A stretch of 64,000 bases of DNA, taken from the NCBI GenBank assembly GCA_037718865.1, contig JBBJMP010000002.1, forward strand, positions 434,001-498,000. Reading direction: 5' to 3'. Shown here one piece after another: positions 34,398 to 43,700 of the stretch. The DNA is from JADCRZ01 sp037718865. GTDB taxonomy: Bacteria; Bacteroidota; Bacteroidia; Chitinophagales; Chitinophagaceae. The notes below the pieces were generated by a model, which was not told where the DNA came from, did not search any database, and saw only the letters and a list, made by a program, of their open reading frames with translations. The translations under genes and the position numbers were made by a program. Positions within the stretch are counted from its first letter, which is position 1. Every line of letters begins with the position of its first letter.

Positions 34398-35219
34398 CTA
34401 CACCCCCGAAAATATATGAAATCCGCCATCCACACATATAACTTCACCACTAACAAAACGGGAGGCATCGCTGAGAAGCCATAATAAGGTCCCTATCAAT
34501 TCGTCAGGGTTTCCAAACCGTTTAAATGGGGTATTACGTATCACTGCTTCACCCCGTGCAGTAAATCCGTTTTCGGTAACCAGCAGATGCCTGTTCTGAT
34601 TGGTTACAAAGAAACCAGGAGCAATAGCATTCATCCTGATCTTGTCGCCATAGCGCTGAGCCAGCTCAACACACATCCAACGGGTAAAATTATCAACCGC
34701 GGCTTTGGCCATCGAATATCCCAGAACTCTTGTAATTGCTGTCTGGGATGCCATTGAAGAAATATTAACTATACTACCTTGTCCTGTTTCGCTCATGGCT
34801 TTTCCAAATATACAGGTTGGCAATAACGTGCCATATAAGTTAAGATCAAAGGCCTTTTTAAGCGCATCGATATCCATTTCAAATACATCGGCGTCAGGTG
34901 CGATCACGGCTTCTGGAATGTTTCCACCGGCGGCATTCACCAGCCCGTCTATAGCATTCCATTCCTGCAAGACTTTGTCGCGGGCATTAATCAGGTCCTG
35001 CTTTTCCAATACATCCGTTTTCAGGAACATGGCTTGCCTGCCTTTCTCTTTAAGGGCGTTCATCCGTTCCATACCAACCTGTTCATTTCTTCCCAGCAGA
35101 ACCACCCTGGCGCCGGTATCACTCAGGCCATTCACAAATGCTTCACCTAAAATCCCCGTTGCCCCGGTTACAATAATTACTTTCTGGTGCAGGTTGAAAA
35201 TGGTTTGGTGATCTTGCAT
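34398..35219 (-). CDS. SDR family oxidoreductase, probable fructuronate/mannonate reductase
   Basis: A 273-aa short-chain dehydrogenase. The cofactor loop is TGATGILGEAF (residues 18-28), VNAAGGNIPEA follows, Ser lies in SIVNISSM and the catalytic pair is Tyr168/Lys172 in GYSMAKAA. The C-terminus is SGEVICVDGGFHIFSGV, usual for classical SDRs acting on sugar acids. As first gene of the KdgK-Eda-ExuT set it is best read as the NAD(P)-dependent reductase making mannonate from fructuronate, the SDR type that replaces UxuB in many Bacteroidota. No UxaC isomerase or UxuA dehydratase is in the window. A different sugar-acid substrate cannot be excluded. Confidence 0.85.
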   Translation of the reverse strand: MQDHQTIFNLHQKVIIVTGATGILGEAFVNGLSDTGARVVLLGRNEQVGMERMNALKEKGRQAMFLKTDVLEKQDLINARDKVLQEWNAIDGLVNAAGGNIPEAVIAPDADVFEMDIDALKKAFDLNLYGTLLPTCIFGKAMSETGQGSIVNISSMASQTAITRVLGYSMAKAAVDNFTRWMCVELAQRYGDKIRMNAIAPGFFVTNQNRHLLVTENGFTARGEAVIRNTPFKRFGNPDELIGTLLWLLSDASRFVSGEVICVDGGFHIFSGV

Positions 35220-35330
35220 GTTACAAAGATGTTTACAACAGCTATATGACTTTTAGCCATCCTGAGGATAAGCATTCAAATATAAGTATGATATGGTATT
35301 AGCTATAAAGTTTTTTATGACCGCCATTCT

Positions 35331-35412
35331 GTGCTGTACGAAGTCTCTTTGCTTTACGAAGTCCTCTTTGCAGTACTTTGCTGTACGAAGTCTCCGGACT
35401 TCGTACAGCTTT
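35331..35412. repeat. Cluster of GCTGTACGAAGTC repeats ending in a perfect hairpin
   Basis: GCTGTACGAAGTC occurs three times in direct orientation (the middle copy is GCTTTACGAAGTC), near 35332, 35351 and 35380. An inverted copy at 35397-35409 forms a perfect 13-bp stem with the third (4-nt loop TCCG). The cluster lies between the SDR start and the terminator at 35420. A related piece, GAACTTCGTACATC, is near 35723. It looks like a dispersed palindromic intergenic repeat. Confidence 0.6.
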
Positions 35413-35419
35413 GCGCCGC

Positions 35420-35449
35420 AAAAAAAACTGCCTGAAATTGTCAGGCAGT
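35420..35449 (-). terminator. Rho-independent terminator, minus strand
   Basis: On the minus strand ACTGCCTGA and TCAGGCAGT form a perfect 9-bp stem (35427-35435 with 35441-35449), followed directly by at least seven T residues. It must end a minus-strand transcript coming from higher coordinates, which points to the small genes at 35479-35640 and 35736-35975. Confidence 0.85.
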
Positions 35450-35478
35450 CTTCATGTCAGATCTTCACACTTTTGCCA

Positions 35479-35640
35479 TCAAAGGTTTTGATGTTTTTCA
35501 TCGATCAGTTCATTCGTGTCTAATTCTTCCTGTGGAATTTTTAACAGAAAACGCGGATCATTTGCAGGTATACTAAAAAGAAATGCAGCAGGATGGTTTC
35601 CTGTCCGTACAAGAGGCGACTGCCTTCTTTTGGCATCCAT
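35479..35640 (-). CDS. Small open frame upstream of the terminator, 53 aa
   Basis: On the minus strand a frame from ATG (35638-35640) to TGA (35479-35481) encodes MDAKRRQSPLVRTGNHPAAF and continues to a Lys/Glu-rich end (LDTNELIDEKHQ). The same frame is open a further 17 codons upstream (ERRKELYGEVDVDY), so the true start could be a non-ATG codon. A strong terminator follows 30 bp after the stop, which is why I consider it coding. No family is recognised. It could also be the 3' remnant of a longer gene. Confidence 0.4.
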   Translation of the reverse strand: MDAKRRQSPLVRTGNHPAAFLFSIPANDPRFLLKIPQEELDTNELIDEKHQNL

Positions 35641-35735
35641 ATAGTCAACGTCTACTTCACCATACAGTTCCTTTCTGCGTTCCAGTAATCCCTACCGACA
35701 TGTTAGCCCTACCGGCTTATTTCGAACTTCGTACA

Positions 35736-35975
35736 TCAATAGACAGGATCGTCATTTTTATTGCTCTCCCGGTTATTCTCTTCATCCGGCTGATCGGGCT
35801 CAAAATCGCGCTCAACATTAGTTCGCGTGCCTTCGGGTACCTCCTCAATATTCACGCGGGCCCGGTCCTGCCATTCCTTGTTTCGCCCGTCTTCTTCATC
35901 GATGACTTTGGGTAACCGTTTGTTTACTGATTCTATATCGTTTTGATCCTCGGGTGTTGCAGACCTGTCTTCCAT
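35736..35975 (-). CDS. Hypothetical hydrophilic protein, 79 aa
   Basis: A 79-aa, strongly charged protein rich in Asp, Glu, Arg and Asn (ATPEDQNDIESVNKRLPKVI, EEVPEGTRTNVERDFEPDQ). It has no signal peptide or membrane segment and is likely disordered. The start codon follows an A/T-rich leader. It lies upstream of the 53-aa frame and the minus-strand terminator, so both could be on one transcript. It resembles in composition the 87-aa protein at 30601-30864. Function unknown. Confidence 0.5.
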   Translation of the reverse strand: MEDRSATPEDQNDIESVNKRLPKVIDEEDGRNKEWQDRARVNIEEVPEGTRTNVERDFEPDQPDEENNRESNKNDDPVY

Positions 35976-36125
35976 AAAAAAGTGATTTAATGTATGTTAA
36001 CCTTAAATAAGTATCAAAAAGCATACTCCTTTTTGGTGTAGCCTATCCCCATTTAGGGTGATTTTATTCAAGATTAGGTTATTGCCATTCAGAACACGGT
36101 AACGGATATTTGTCAGGTAAAATAG

Positions 36126-36427
36126 ATACGGTATGAAACAGATAAGGTAATATCGGTAAGAGGTAAGGTTATCAGGTTATCCAGGATGACAGTATACAAA
36201 GTATTTTACTTGGGGAAGAGCATAATGCGAACGGCGTATTGTGCCAGTTGGAGTCCAGACAAAAAGCACTATTCGACGAATTGAAACCCGGGCTGGTCAT
36301 ACAGATCAAAGGGGTTTGCACGGGTTTATTGATGGATGTGGTTCTTGTGCGTTGCGTACGTGAAAACATGCAGCCGGGTAGAAAAAGGGAGTTTTTGCCT
36401 GAAACAGCTAGTAGCCTGTTCGACTGA
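36126..36427 (+). pseudogene. Remnant of an OB-fold (tRNA_anti-like) domain gene
   Basis: Two plus-strand frames together read like one OB-fold domain of the tRNA_anti-like type. From 36126 one frame gives TDKVISVRGKVIR. After a one-base shift near 36175 the next frame gives VIQDDSIQSILLGEEHNANG, then VLCQLESRQKALFDELKPG and VIQIKGVCTGLLMDVVLVRC, ending at a TGA at 36425. The GKCTG-x-LMDVVLV-x-C pattern is the family hallmark. There is no start codon and the 5' part is missing, so the gene is dead unless the sequence has errors. Its 3' end overlaps the last 20 bp of the convergent SH3-protein gene. Confidence 0.6.
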
Positions 36428-37019
36428 ATTGTAGCAGCCTTCCACTGGCATAACCTTCCTTTCCATTAGATCTGATCAGGAACCACTCCGTATTGTTTTT
36501 GTCGAAATGACCTCTTGACAGAACTTCTACCTCGTCACCTTTCCTTAAAGTAAACAGTTGAGATTTGGAATTCGAGGGGCCCTTCCTGACTTTGGCATCA
36601 GCATACACCAGGTAATACTCCTTTGAAGGACCTCTGTTTACCAATTCATTTCTGATCTTTTCTTCGGGTGAAACATAGGTGCCCGAATGTTGTAAGGGTT
36701 CATTTACAAAATACATGATAAGGACCACCAGCAACAAAAAGCCGGCAGGGTATAAAATCAGTAATTTGGAAAGTCTGAATTTTTTAACGGCAATAATTAC
36801 CCCTGCTATACTTCCTAGAATAAGTCCAAAGATGCCCCAGGTCGCTACCGGGTTGAGTGGAGTGACTTCCAATAAATTTTCAAGAAAGAAGATAACATTG
36901 TAGCCAAGATAAACAAAGAGTTTTGCTGAAAATATCACCAGGTGGTAGAGTATGTAGAGTCCTAAACCAATGGCCAGCAATAGAAAAATAACATCAGTCC
37001 CCGATAGTTGCTTTTTCAT
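36408..37019 (-). CDS. Membrane protein with C-terminal SH3-like domain
   Basis: A 203-aa protein. Three hydrophobic segments lie within residues ~9-105 (DVIFLLLAIGLGLYILYHLV, WGIFGLILGSIAGVIIAV, LLILYPAGFLLLVVLIMYFV). After a linker the last ~75 residues form a bacterial SH3 (SH3_3-type) domain: YYLVYADAKVRKGPSNSKSQ, FTLRKGDEVEVLSRG, then WFLIRSNGKEGYASGRLL. Such domains bind peptides or cell-wall components; if the third segment leads outward, the domain is periplasmic. It is the last gene of the Hsp70/tubulin operon and its start overlaps the preceding stop by 4 bp, so it belongs to that system. Confidence 0.8.
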   Translation of the reverse strand: MKKQLSGTDVIFLLLAIGLGLYILYHLVIFSAKLFVYLGYNVIFFLENLLEVTPLNPVATWGIFGLILGSIAGVIIAVKKFRLSKLLILYPAGFLLLVVLIMYFVNEPLQHSGTYVSPEEKIRNELVNRGPSKEYYLVYADAKVRKGPSNSKSQLFTLRKGDEVEVLSRGHFDKNNTEWFLIRSNGKEGYASGRLLQFSRTGY

Positions 37020-39076
37020 TTTTTCAACAGATATTTAACAAAGAAATAGGCTCCGGACATTATGATTATCAGGAAAAGGAAAAAGGCCCAGCCGAACAAA
37101 GAAAAGTCTCCAAAATATATGACTGCCCTGTCCCAGTCAAGAAAAAAATCAAACGAATTCCGCAGCCAGTCTGGATACGTTGAGGCAACGAGCAAACGGG
37201 CTAAAACAAAAACTACTGCAAAAAGGCCGGCAAACTTTGCGGTTTCAATCAGAAAAGCATTTTTAGGGAAAACAATATTAAAAGACACCGGTATTTCCAT
37301 TTGCTGACAAGTTGAACTATTCAATACTATGGTCGTTTGGTAGGCGACTCCTTTGATCAATCTGGCTGAATCAATAGTCAATACCACCCTGAAGGTATTT
37401 AAACCTGCTGCGGCGTTATGAGACATTTTTTGTGTGGACAATGATACGCCTTCCAGCACGCTTGAAAATGACAGGGTGCCCTGTTGATAACCTCTTGTTT
37501 CATTGGTAAAAACAAGTTCTGCTTCTACCTTCTGCCCGGCCTGGATCTCAGGAAACGAAATCTTTTCTTTGTCTACCTTCAGGCGGGCATACCTGGCATT
37601 TTCATCGAGCAGGTGCAAAAATTCCTCCAGTCCCACATGCTTATTTTCAATATGATTATTTTTGATACTTTCCCATTTCTCTTTGACAGCTGCTTTATTG
37701 GTTGTTTTCAGCCATACCGGTATAGATCCGTCATAAAGTTCGATTACTCCGGCTTCCCAATTCTCCCTGCTTTTATTTATGGCTGCAAACAGCTCTCCGG
37801 GCGTTTTTATAATCTGTTTTGCTGCAAAACGATAGGGAAGGGAAGGGCCAAAGGTGTATACGAATTCAAGGAAGGCCAGATCAAGGCTGGCGGCGGCATC
37901 TCTGATGCGAACAAATTTTCCATATGCATCTTTATTTGTTTCTTTTAACCAGGTTTCTGTGTAGCCTTTTTTAAAGTGTTCCTTCCCTTGTTTGAAGGAT
38001 AATTCGGTGTAAAAGGTTATACTGCACAACTCTTCCACTGTGTTAGCATATTGATTGTCTGCAAACCTGAAAGGAAGTGTGTTGTTCAATTTATAGACGA
38101 TCTGTAAAAATGCGGCATGGATATCACTCGTCGATTTTGAAATGGCGCCTACCTCTTTTGCCAGGACCATATCTTTCTGGGCGACAGCTGATTTCAACAA
38201 GTCTTCCTGTATATATTCTTTAGCTTCAACCGGATCATCAAATAAAATTTTCCCGATCGCTTCCGTAGTTGTTGCATACTTGCCCGGCAAAATTTGTATC
38301 CTGGTTCTTTCTCTTTCTATCTTTAGCCGGTCTTCTTCGTCAATCATCCGCTGCGTCATCCAGTTCTCAACTGAAAATAACTTTTCGAGTAAGGTATTTC
38401 CGATGACAGTACCATAAGGCCTGAATTGATTTATTTCAAAGGTTTTGAGAATAATACGTGCGGTTTCTTCGTTTGTCAGATCATACTTCAACCCCCGGTC
38501 GAGACAAAGCTGCATTTCACGTTGGTTGGCTCTCCCGTTGAGCAATATATTTTCCAACGTATCTTTCAGGTGTTCTTCCCCTTTTTTTAATCGCTCGTTG
38601 TTTATCTCTTCATAGTACTGCTCTATGCCTTCTTTGTTTTTTATTTTTTCATACTCCCTTTTTAATTTTTGAACACTGTATTCAACAATTCCATTTCCGT
38701 ATTTGTCTTTAAATGCTGTTTTGTTGCTCCCTGTATTCATCATATCGCCTTTTGCTTTCCAGAACTTTTCTAAAACGAAATAGTTACCGGTTACGATTTC
38801 CGGAGTAATTAATTTGTATTTTTTATAGTCCAGATACAACACTTCAAAAGGGTTGGTTGATTTGATTACTTCCCAATCGCCCTTTTGCTGATCAAATCTA
38901 TCGGGCAATTGTTTCAATCCGCCGGCTAACGTGCTGGCAGCAATACGGTCTTTTAGCGTGGTTATACCCGAATCCTGCCTGGGTTGGGTATTGCTTTCGG
39001 GTTGTTCTCCGGCAATAACGGACTCTGAGGAACTTTTGTCAAACAGTTCGCCGGAAAGTATTTTTTCTTCTGACAT
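37016..39076 (-). CDS. Large helical-repeat and Ig-like membrane protein of the Hsp70/tubulin operon
   Basis: A 686-aa protein with no family I can name. Residues ~85-280 are helical and charged (REYEKIKNKEGIEQYYEEIN). Residues ~310-490 hold two tandem units: LQIVYKLNNTLPFRFADNQY ... TETWLKETNKDAYGKFVRI, and LEFVYTFGPSLPYRFAAKQI ... PVWLKTTNKAAVKEKWESI; the W-x2-G...G-x-(I/L)-x2-WL pattern recurs in bacterial Hsp70- and kinase-linked proteins. Residues ~500-610 are a beta-sandwich (LKVDKEKISFPEIQAGQKVE). Two to three membrane helices end the protein. It probably anchors the system in the inner membrane. The gene follows the DnaK-like gene by 51 bp and overlaps the SH3 gene. Confidence 0.8.
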   Translation of the reverse strand: MSEEKILSGELFDKSSSESVIAGEQPESNTQPRQDSGITTLKDRIAASTLAGGLKQLPDRFDQQKGDWEVIKSTNPFEVLYLDYKKYKLITPEIVTGNYFVLEKFWKAKGDMMNTGSNKTAFKDKYGNGIVEYSVQKLKREYEKIKNKEGIEQYYEEINNERLKKGEEHLKDTLENILLNGRANQREMQLCLDRGLKYDLTNEETARIILKTFEINQFRPYGTVIGNTLLEKLFSVENWMTQRMIDEEDRLKIERERTRIQILPGKYATTTEAIGKILFDDPVEAKEYIQEDLLKSAVAQKDMVLAKEVGAISKSTSDIHAAFLQIVYKLNNTLPFRFADNQYANTVEELCSITFYTELSFKQGKEHFKKGYTETWLKETNKDAYGKFVRIRDAAASLDLAFLEFVYTFGPSLPYRFAAKQIIKTPGELFAAINKSRENWEAGVIELYDGSIPVWLKTTNKAAVKEKWESIKNNHIENKHVGLEEFLHLLDENARYARLKVDKEKISFPEIQAGQKVEAELVFTNETRGYQQGTLSFSSVLEGVSLSTQKMSHNAAAGLNTFRVVLTIDSARLIKGVAYQTTIVLNSSTCQQMEIPVSFNIVFPKNAFLIETAKFAGLFAVVFVLARLLVASTYPDWLRNSFDFFLDWDRAVIYFGDFSLFGWAFFLFLIIIMSGAYFFVKYLLKK

Positions 39077-39127
39077 TTCTTTACTATTTAATGCGAATCA
39101 TCCGGCAGGCTACCTCTATAAAGGATA

Positions 39128-40708
39128 TCATAATCGAATATCTATTCCTGAGACTTTGGATCTGAGATCGTTCCTGTCTATATCTTTATCGGCCGTTTTT
39201 ATATGTAGTTCTTTGCGGGCATCCGGAGGAAATTCCACGAAAGACGATAAAATACCGTCCTGGTTCACATTCATGGTAACTTTTACGTTGCCTTCCGGGT
39301 TTTCGAGCTCAAGCCTTCCCCTTAACGTGCATTCATCTTTCTGATGCGAATCGCCTTCATAGATTTTCAGCACGGCATTAAATTCCGCCTTAAACGTTTT
39401 TTGAACGTTAACAGGAAGCGCGGTATTTTTTTGAATAAGGTGTTCTATGTATGGCTCTCCATTTAATTTCAATTCAAGTCCGATGGTCTTTGCAGTCACA
39501 TCCTTTACACTGCTTTTTCCGGAGCCATAGATGGCGGCACCAATGGCAATAGCTGTGTCGAAACTGAATCCCGGTAATTCCCTGGGAATTTTTCTTCCCG
39601 ACAATTGTTCAAGCATTTTAGGTACCATCGGCATGCGGCACGATCCGCCTGCCATAACGATATCGTCAATGTCTCCCCAGGTTAAATTGGCATCTTCCAA
39701 TACGCTGATGCAGATGGTTCGGCAAAGCGACAAGAGGTTGGAAGAGCGTTCCTCGAAGTAAAAAGGCCGTTCTTCCTGCATATCGAAGTCGTAGTTAACA
39801 TCGCTTTTGTCAGGATCTTCCCTGTAGAGTATAATTTCAACATCGCTGCCCTCATTAGGGATGATGACAGTGGTCTGTTCGTTTTCCGTTAAGTCAAACT
39901 TGGCCTGTAACGCTTTTTGCTGAATTTCCCATCCCATATCGTCAGGAATGTCATTACCCGTTCTTTTTCTGAATTCACTGTATAAGTAGCCTGTAATGAC
40001 ATCATCCCAGTCCTTACCGCCTAATTCGTTACATCCCTTGGTACCCTTCACTTCCTGTTCACCCTCCCCGGGTTCTTCCCTTTTCCGGTTTGATGTAACC
40101 CTCTCCTCTCCGTTAAGCATTTCTACAATAGATATATCGAAGGTTCCTCCACCAAGATCAAAAACCATGATTTTTTTATCTTCGGTCATCATTTTTCCAT
40201 AGGTAAGCGCAGCAGCAGTGGGTTCATTAATAATTCCAATCACGTCTAACCCCGCAGCAAAACCGGCATTGCGGGTTTCATCTCTTTCCAGGATACTGAA
40301 ATACGCGGGCACAGTTATGACCGCGGGTATGAAACTGCTTTTTTCTTCCGCATCGGGAGAAAGCATTCCCTTCTTTTTAAAAAAATTGAAAGCCTCTTTT
40401 TTTAGTTTTCGTAAAATGATAGCCGACATTCCCATGGCGCCGTAATAATATCCGTTTACCTCGTACCGGGTGTTGATGTGTTTTGGCTGGCCGATATCTC
40501 TTTTTACAAATTCGAAGATGGGAGAAGTAGGAGTGATTTTCCGGTCGTTTGCTTTCTTTCCCACATAAGCTGATTTGCCGTCGAACCAGATAACCGAAGG
40601 TGTTGTTTCCATGCCATCGGAATTCGGAATTACTTTTGCCGTCCCTCCATCCATGAATGCCACGCATGAGAATGTGGTCCCCAAGTCAATGCCAATACAA
40701 AGGTCCAT
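39128..40708 (-). CDS. DnaK-like Hsp70 without lid domain
   Basis: A 526-aa Hsp70 with all ATPase signatures: GIDLGTTFSCVAF (residues 6-18), INEPTAAALTYG (~160), VFDLGGGTFDISIVEML (~182) and IDDIVMAGGSCRMPMVPKML. The ATPase part has an acidic insert after the second phosphate loop (EEPGEGEQEVKGTKG). The beta-sandwich peptide-binding domain is present (IQKNTALPVNVQKTFKAEFN), but the protein stops soon after it, about 100 residues shorter than housekeeping DnaK, so the helical lid is missing. No DnaJ or GrpE gene is adjacent. It lies 2 bp after the actin-fold gene and is a dedicated chaperone of this operon. Confidence 0.93.
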   Translation of the reverse strand: MDLCIGIDLGTTFSCVAFMDGGTAKVIPNSDGMETTPSVIWFDGKSAYVGKKANDRKITPTSPIFEFVKRDIGQPKHINTRYEVNGYYYGAMGMSAIILRKLKKEAFNFFKKKGMLSPDAEEKSSFIPAVITVPAYFSILERDETRNAGFAAGLDVIGIINEPTAAALTYGKMMTEDKKIMVFDLGGGTFDISIVEMLNGEERVTSNRKREEPGEGEQEVKGTKGCNELGGKDWDDVITGYLYSEFRKRTGNDIPDDMGWEIQQKALQAKFDLTENEQTTVIIPNEGSDVEIILYREDPDKSDVNYDFDMQEERPFYFEERSSNLLSLCRTICISVLEDANLTWGDIDDIVMAGGSCRMPMVPKMLEQLSGRKIPRELPGFSFDTAIAIGAAIYGSGKSSVKDVTAKTIGLELKLNGEPYIEHLIQKNTALPVNVQKTFKAEFNAVLKIYEGDSHQKDECTLRGRLELENPEGNVKVTMNVNQDGILSSFVEFPPDARKELHIKTADKDIDRNDLRSKVSGIDIRL

Positions 40709-40710
40709 AG

Positions 40711-43700
40711 TTAATTCATTTTTGACTTGATGATTTCCAACAATAACTTGATCTCTATAATAAATACCGGCTCTATCAGCCGCTGGCTTTCTTTAAGCGA
40801 TTGCATTTTTATAAATTCTTTCATTACCCCATCGCGGATGATCCGTTTTTCCGTTTCACCCAAAACGATTTTAGCATCTTCAGTAAACAACCCGTTCTTT
40901 ATTCCGAAGAAATTAAGCACCTCCACGAAACGGACCAGCCGTTCCAGCGTAGTAGTCTTAAATTTAGTGCGGTTGTTCTGGTCGTACAAGTCATTGTTGA
41001 CAATAGGCTCGAAAAATAACACCTTCCTATCCGTCAACTCGATGTTTTCTCCACATACTATCCCGGTATAAAATTTTTGTTCCATGTCAGACTCGTCCGG
41101 CATATTGTAATCAGGTTCGGCGTCTGGCGACAAAACACCCGAACCATGCCCGTTGCCTTTTTCCAGGTCCATCACCACCAGGCCGCCGGAAGCTTCACTT
41201 TTGTGGCCGGGAGATTGAAGCTGCAGCAGGGCTTTCGGTTTAACGGCCCGTTTATCCAGTGTTTTGTCATTTAGACAATTATAAAACATGGCATTTAAAA
41301 TTTTGGACGCAATCCCATCCCGGTTATACCTGCCAAAATCTATCCAGTTAATCAGTTTAGCCGCATTGCCGCCCCAATGTAAATGGATGCCATCATTAGA
41401 GATCCGGGTAAGCAGACCACCTACTTTTTCATTGGTTGAAACGCATACCTCCGCAGCATAAAACGACAACGCACCGAACTCCAGTGCAATGATTTGCCTG
41501 AGCCATTGAATATCCTTGTTGTTCGCGTGTTTAACCAGCATTTTCTGAACATTCTCTTCTTCATTCTTTAAAACAAGATTTAAACGGGCCGAGAAATAAC
41601 TTGATTCATTCTTCTTTTCTTCAAGCGCTATCGCAGCTTCTTTTGAAAACAAGAGTTCCCTGACGCGGTTATTTATCTGCAGAAGGTTAGACAGTTGCCT
41701 TCCCGCTAATATAACGGAGGAATCGAATTCTATACTGTTAAAATACCATATGCTTATGTCAGTAGTACCGCCACCTACATCCAGGCAAATGGCAGCAATT
41801 TCCTTGTTGGCTCTTTCCTCGATTTTTGGAATAGTGAGTTCACTGGCAAAATATTCTCCCGCTGCAATTCCTTCAGTTTTAAATACCGGTTTTTTAATGA
41901 TGATTTTTTTCTCATTATCCTCCACTCTTCCGCTATGCATATCCAATATCCTGTTCACATTATTATCATCCGATTTAAGCAGTTTATTAAAAACATCTTC
42001 CCACTCGCTTTGAAAAACGCTGATATTTGTTTGAGAAAATGCTTTAGGATAAGAGCAGGCAAGCTGCACCTGCGCTACGCCGTTCTTTACTACTTCTATC
42101 AACAATAAGAATAATAAACTTTCTAAAAAATACTCCGTTTTTCTTTCTCCTGCCCCGTCCCATTTGATATCTGAAAGAACATTTTCGGGAAATTTATATT
42201 TAATAGGATAATAAATAAAGTAGTCCAGCACCATAGAGTTCCTCCTGGCGAGGTTGTATATTTTCAATGTTGAGGGAATGGGAAGACTAACCTTGCGTGT
42301 GGGGAAAAAATATTCTTCCAGGATGCTATCCCTGAGAACCGGGTCGCTTAACGTGAGGCTTCTATAGTAATTGGGAAATTCATAACACCATCTCTCTGCC
42401 GTATCCGCGGCCCCCCTGTTTTTGTAAACATTCGTGTTCGAGGTTCCGAAATCAATACCCAGCGTCCAGTTGTGTTTTAATCCTTGTGTATTTTCCTTTT
42501 TGCTGATCAGAATTAATCCCAAAGAAACCTTTTTTTCATTGGTTATTTCAGCGGCTTCGGGGAAACAATGATCTCCGATGATCTCGAATATCCTTACCTT
42601 TTGCGCAGTGTCACTATCTTTAAAGTCTCTTTCCCGGTAATCTGTAATAGTTCTTTTTTGTTCCAGTATCGGGTTTACAAAAAAGCTTTCGGCATTTCCC
42701 TGAAACAGGTAATATCTCCGCCAGCTTTTACCCAGGTAATCTGGGAAGATTTCAATAATGGGCACATCCGTTTCTACAATTTCACCTTCCGAAGGTTGTG
42801 TGGCTTTTTGTTTGTACGTTCTTTCAATTTTGTGCATGGAATTTCCTATCGGTAGAGTAAAAGAAAACTTTACCATGCCTGAATCATCCCGGCAAACAGG
42901 AGCCAGAATTTCCCTGATCTCCGTCGGCGAAAAGAAATCTAGAATTTCTTTTTTAAAGGGCAGTATGTACTTGGCTCCTATGTTCAATTCTTCCTCTGCC
43001 TGATTTAATATATAACCCTCTTTTGCTCTTAACAATTTATTCGACAAAAAGTATATTTCCGGCCTGATCCATAAGCCGCCTTCTTCCCCAATATCGACGG
43101 TATTTATCTGGGTGCCCGACCCTTCGTTAAAAAATCTTTCAATGATCACCTTGGCGTTGTCACCCAGGGATTTCGGTCTGATTTCATTCCAGATATTTAC
43201 CTGCTCGCTTAATAGTTTCTCAGTGATAACGGCTATTTTAAGCTGCTTGCTGCGTGAAGATTGCAGTAAGATGTCGGAAATCAACAGATCGCCCTTTACA
43301 GACTCGTCCCTTCTTAAAGGATGTAATAACCTTTCATAAATTTTATAATCGTTTAAAAAGGGTGTGAGTCCTTTAACATCGATGCGGTCCTCGGATACCT
43401 TGTGTGTTTTTACATTGATCGGGTCATTCTCTTTGACTCCGAGTGTTATCCTGATTTCCTTCAGCCAGGTACTTATTAGTTCATTGAGGTTCCCGGTGAC
43501 CTCATGATCAGGATTTTCCTGATCCGAGTAAAATAACTGGTATAAATTTTTTTGAAGGCTGTAAAGCCATTCTCCCATGTATTCCAGCCCGTCTTCTTTC
43601 TTTTCAGGGGGTGCAAGAAATCCATCTTTGTCTTTAAACGGAAAGGGCTTGTCCTTTAATTTTTTGTTGTAGTCGACACCTGCATAAACAAGTGTTGACG

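Noticed and set aside
3141..36126. TCAGGTAAAATAG present both at ~3142 and ~36113
   Set aside because: A 13-base match is expected by chance many times in 64 kb; flanks do not match.
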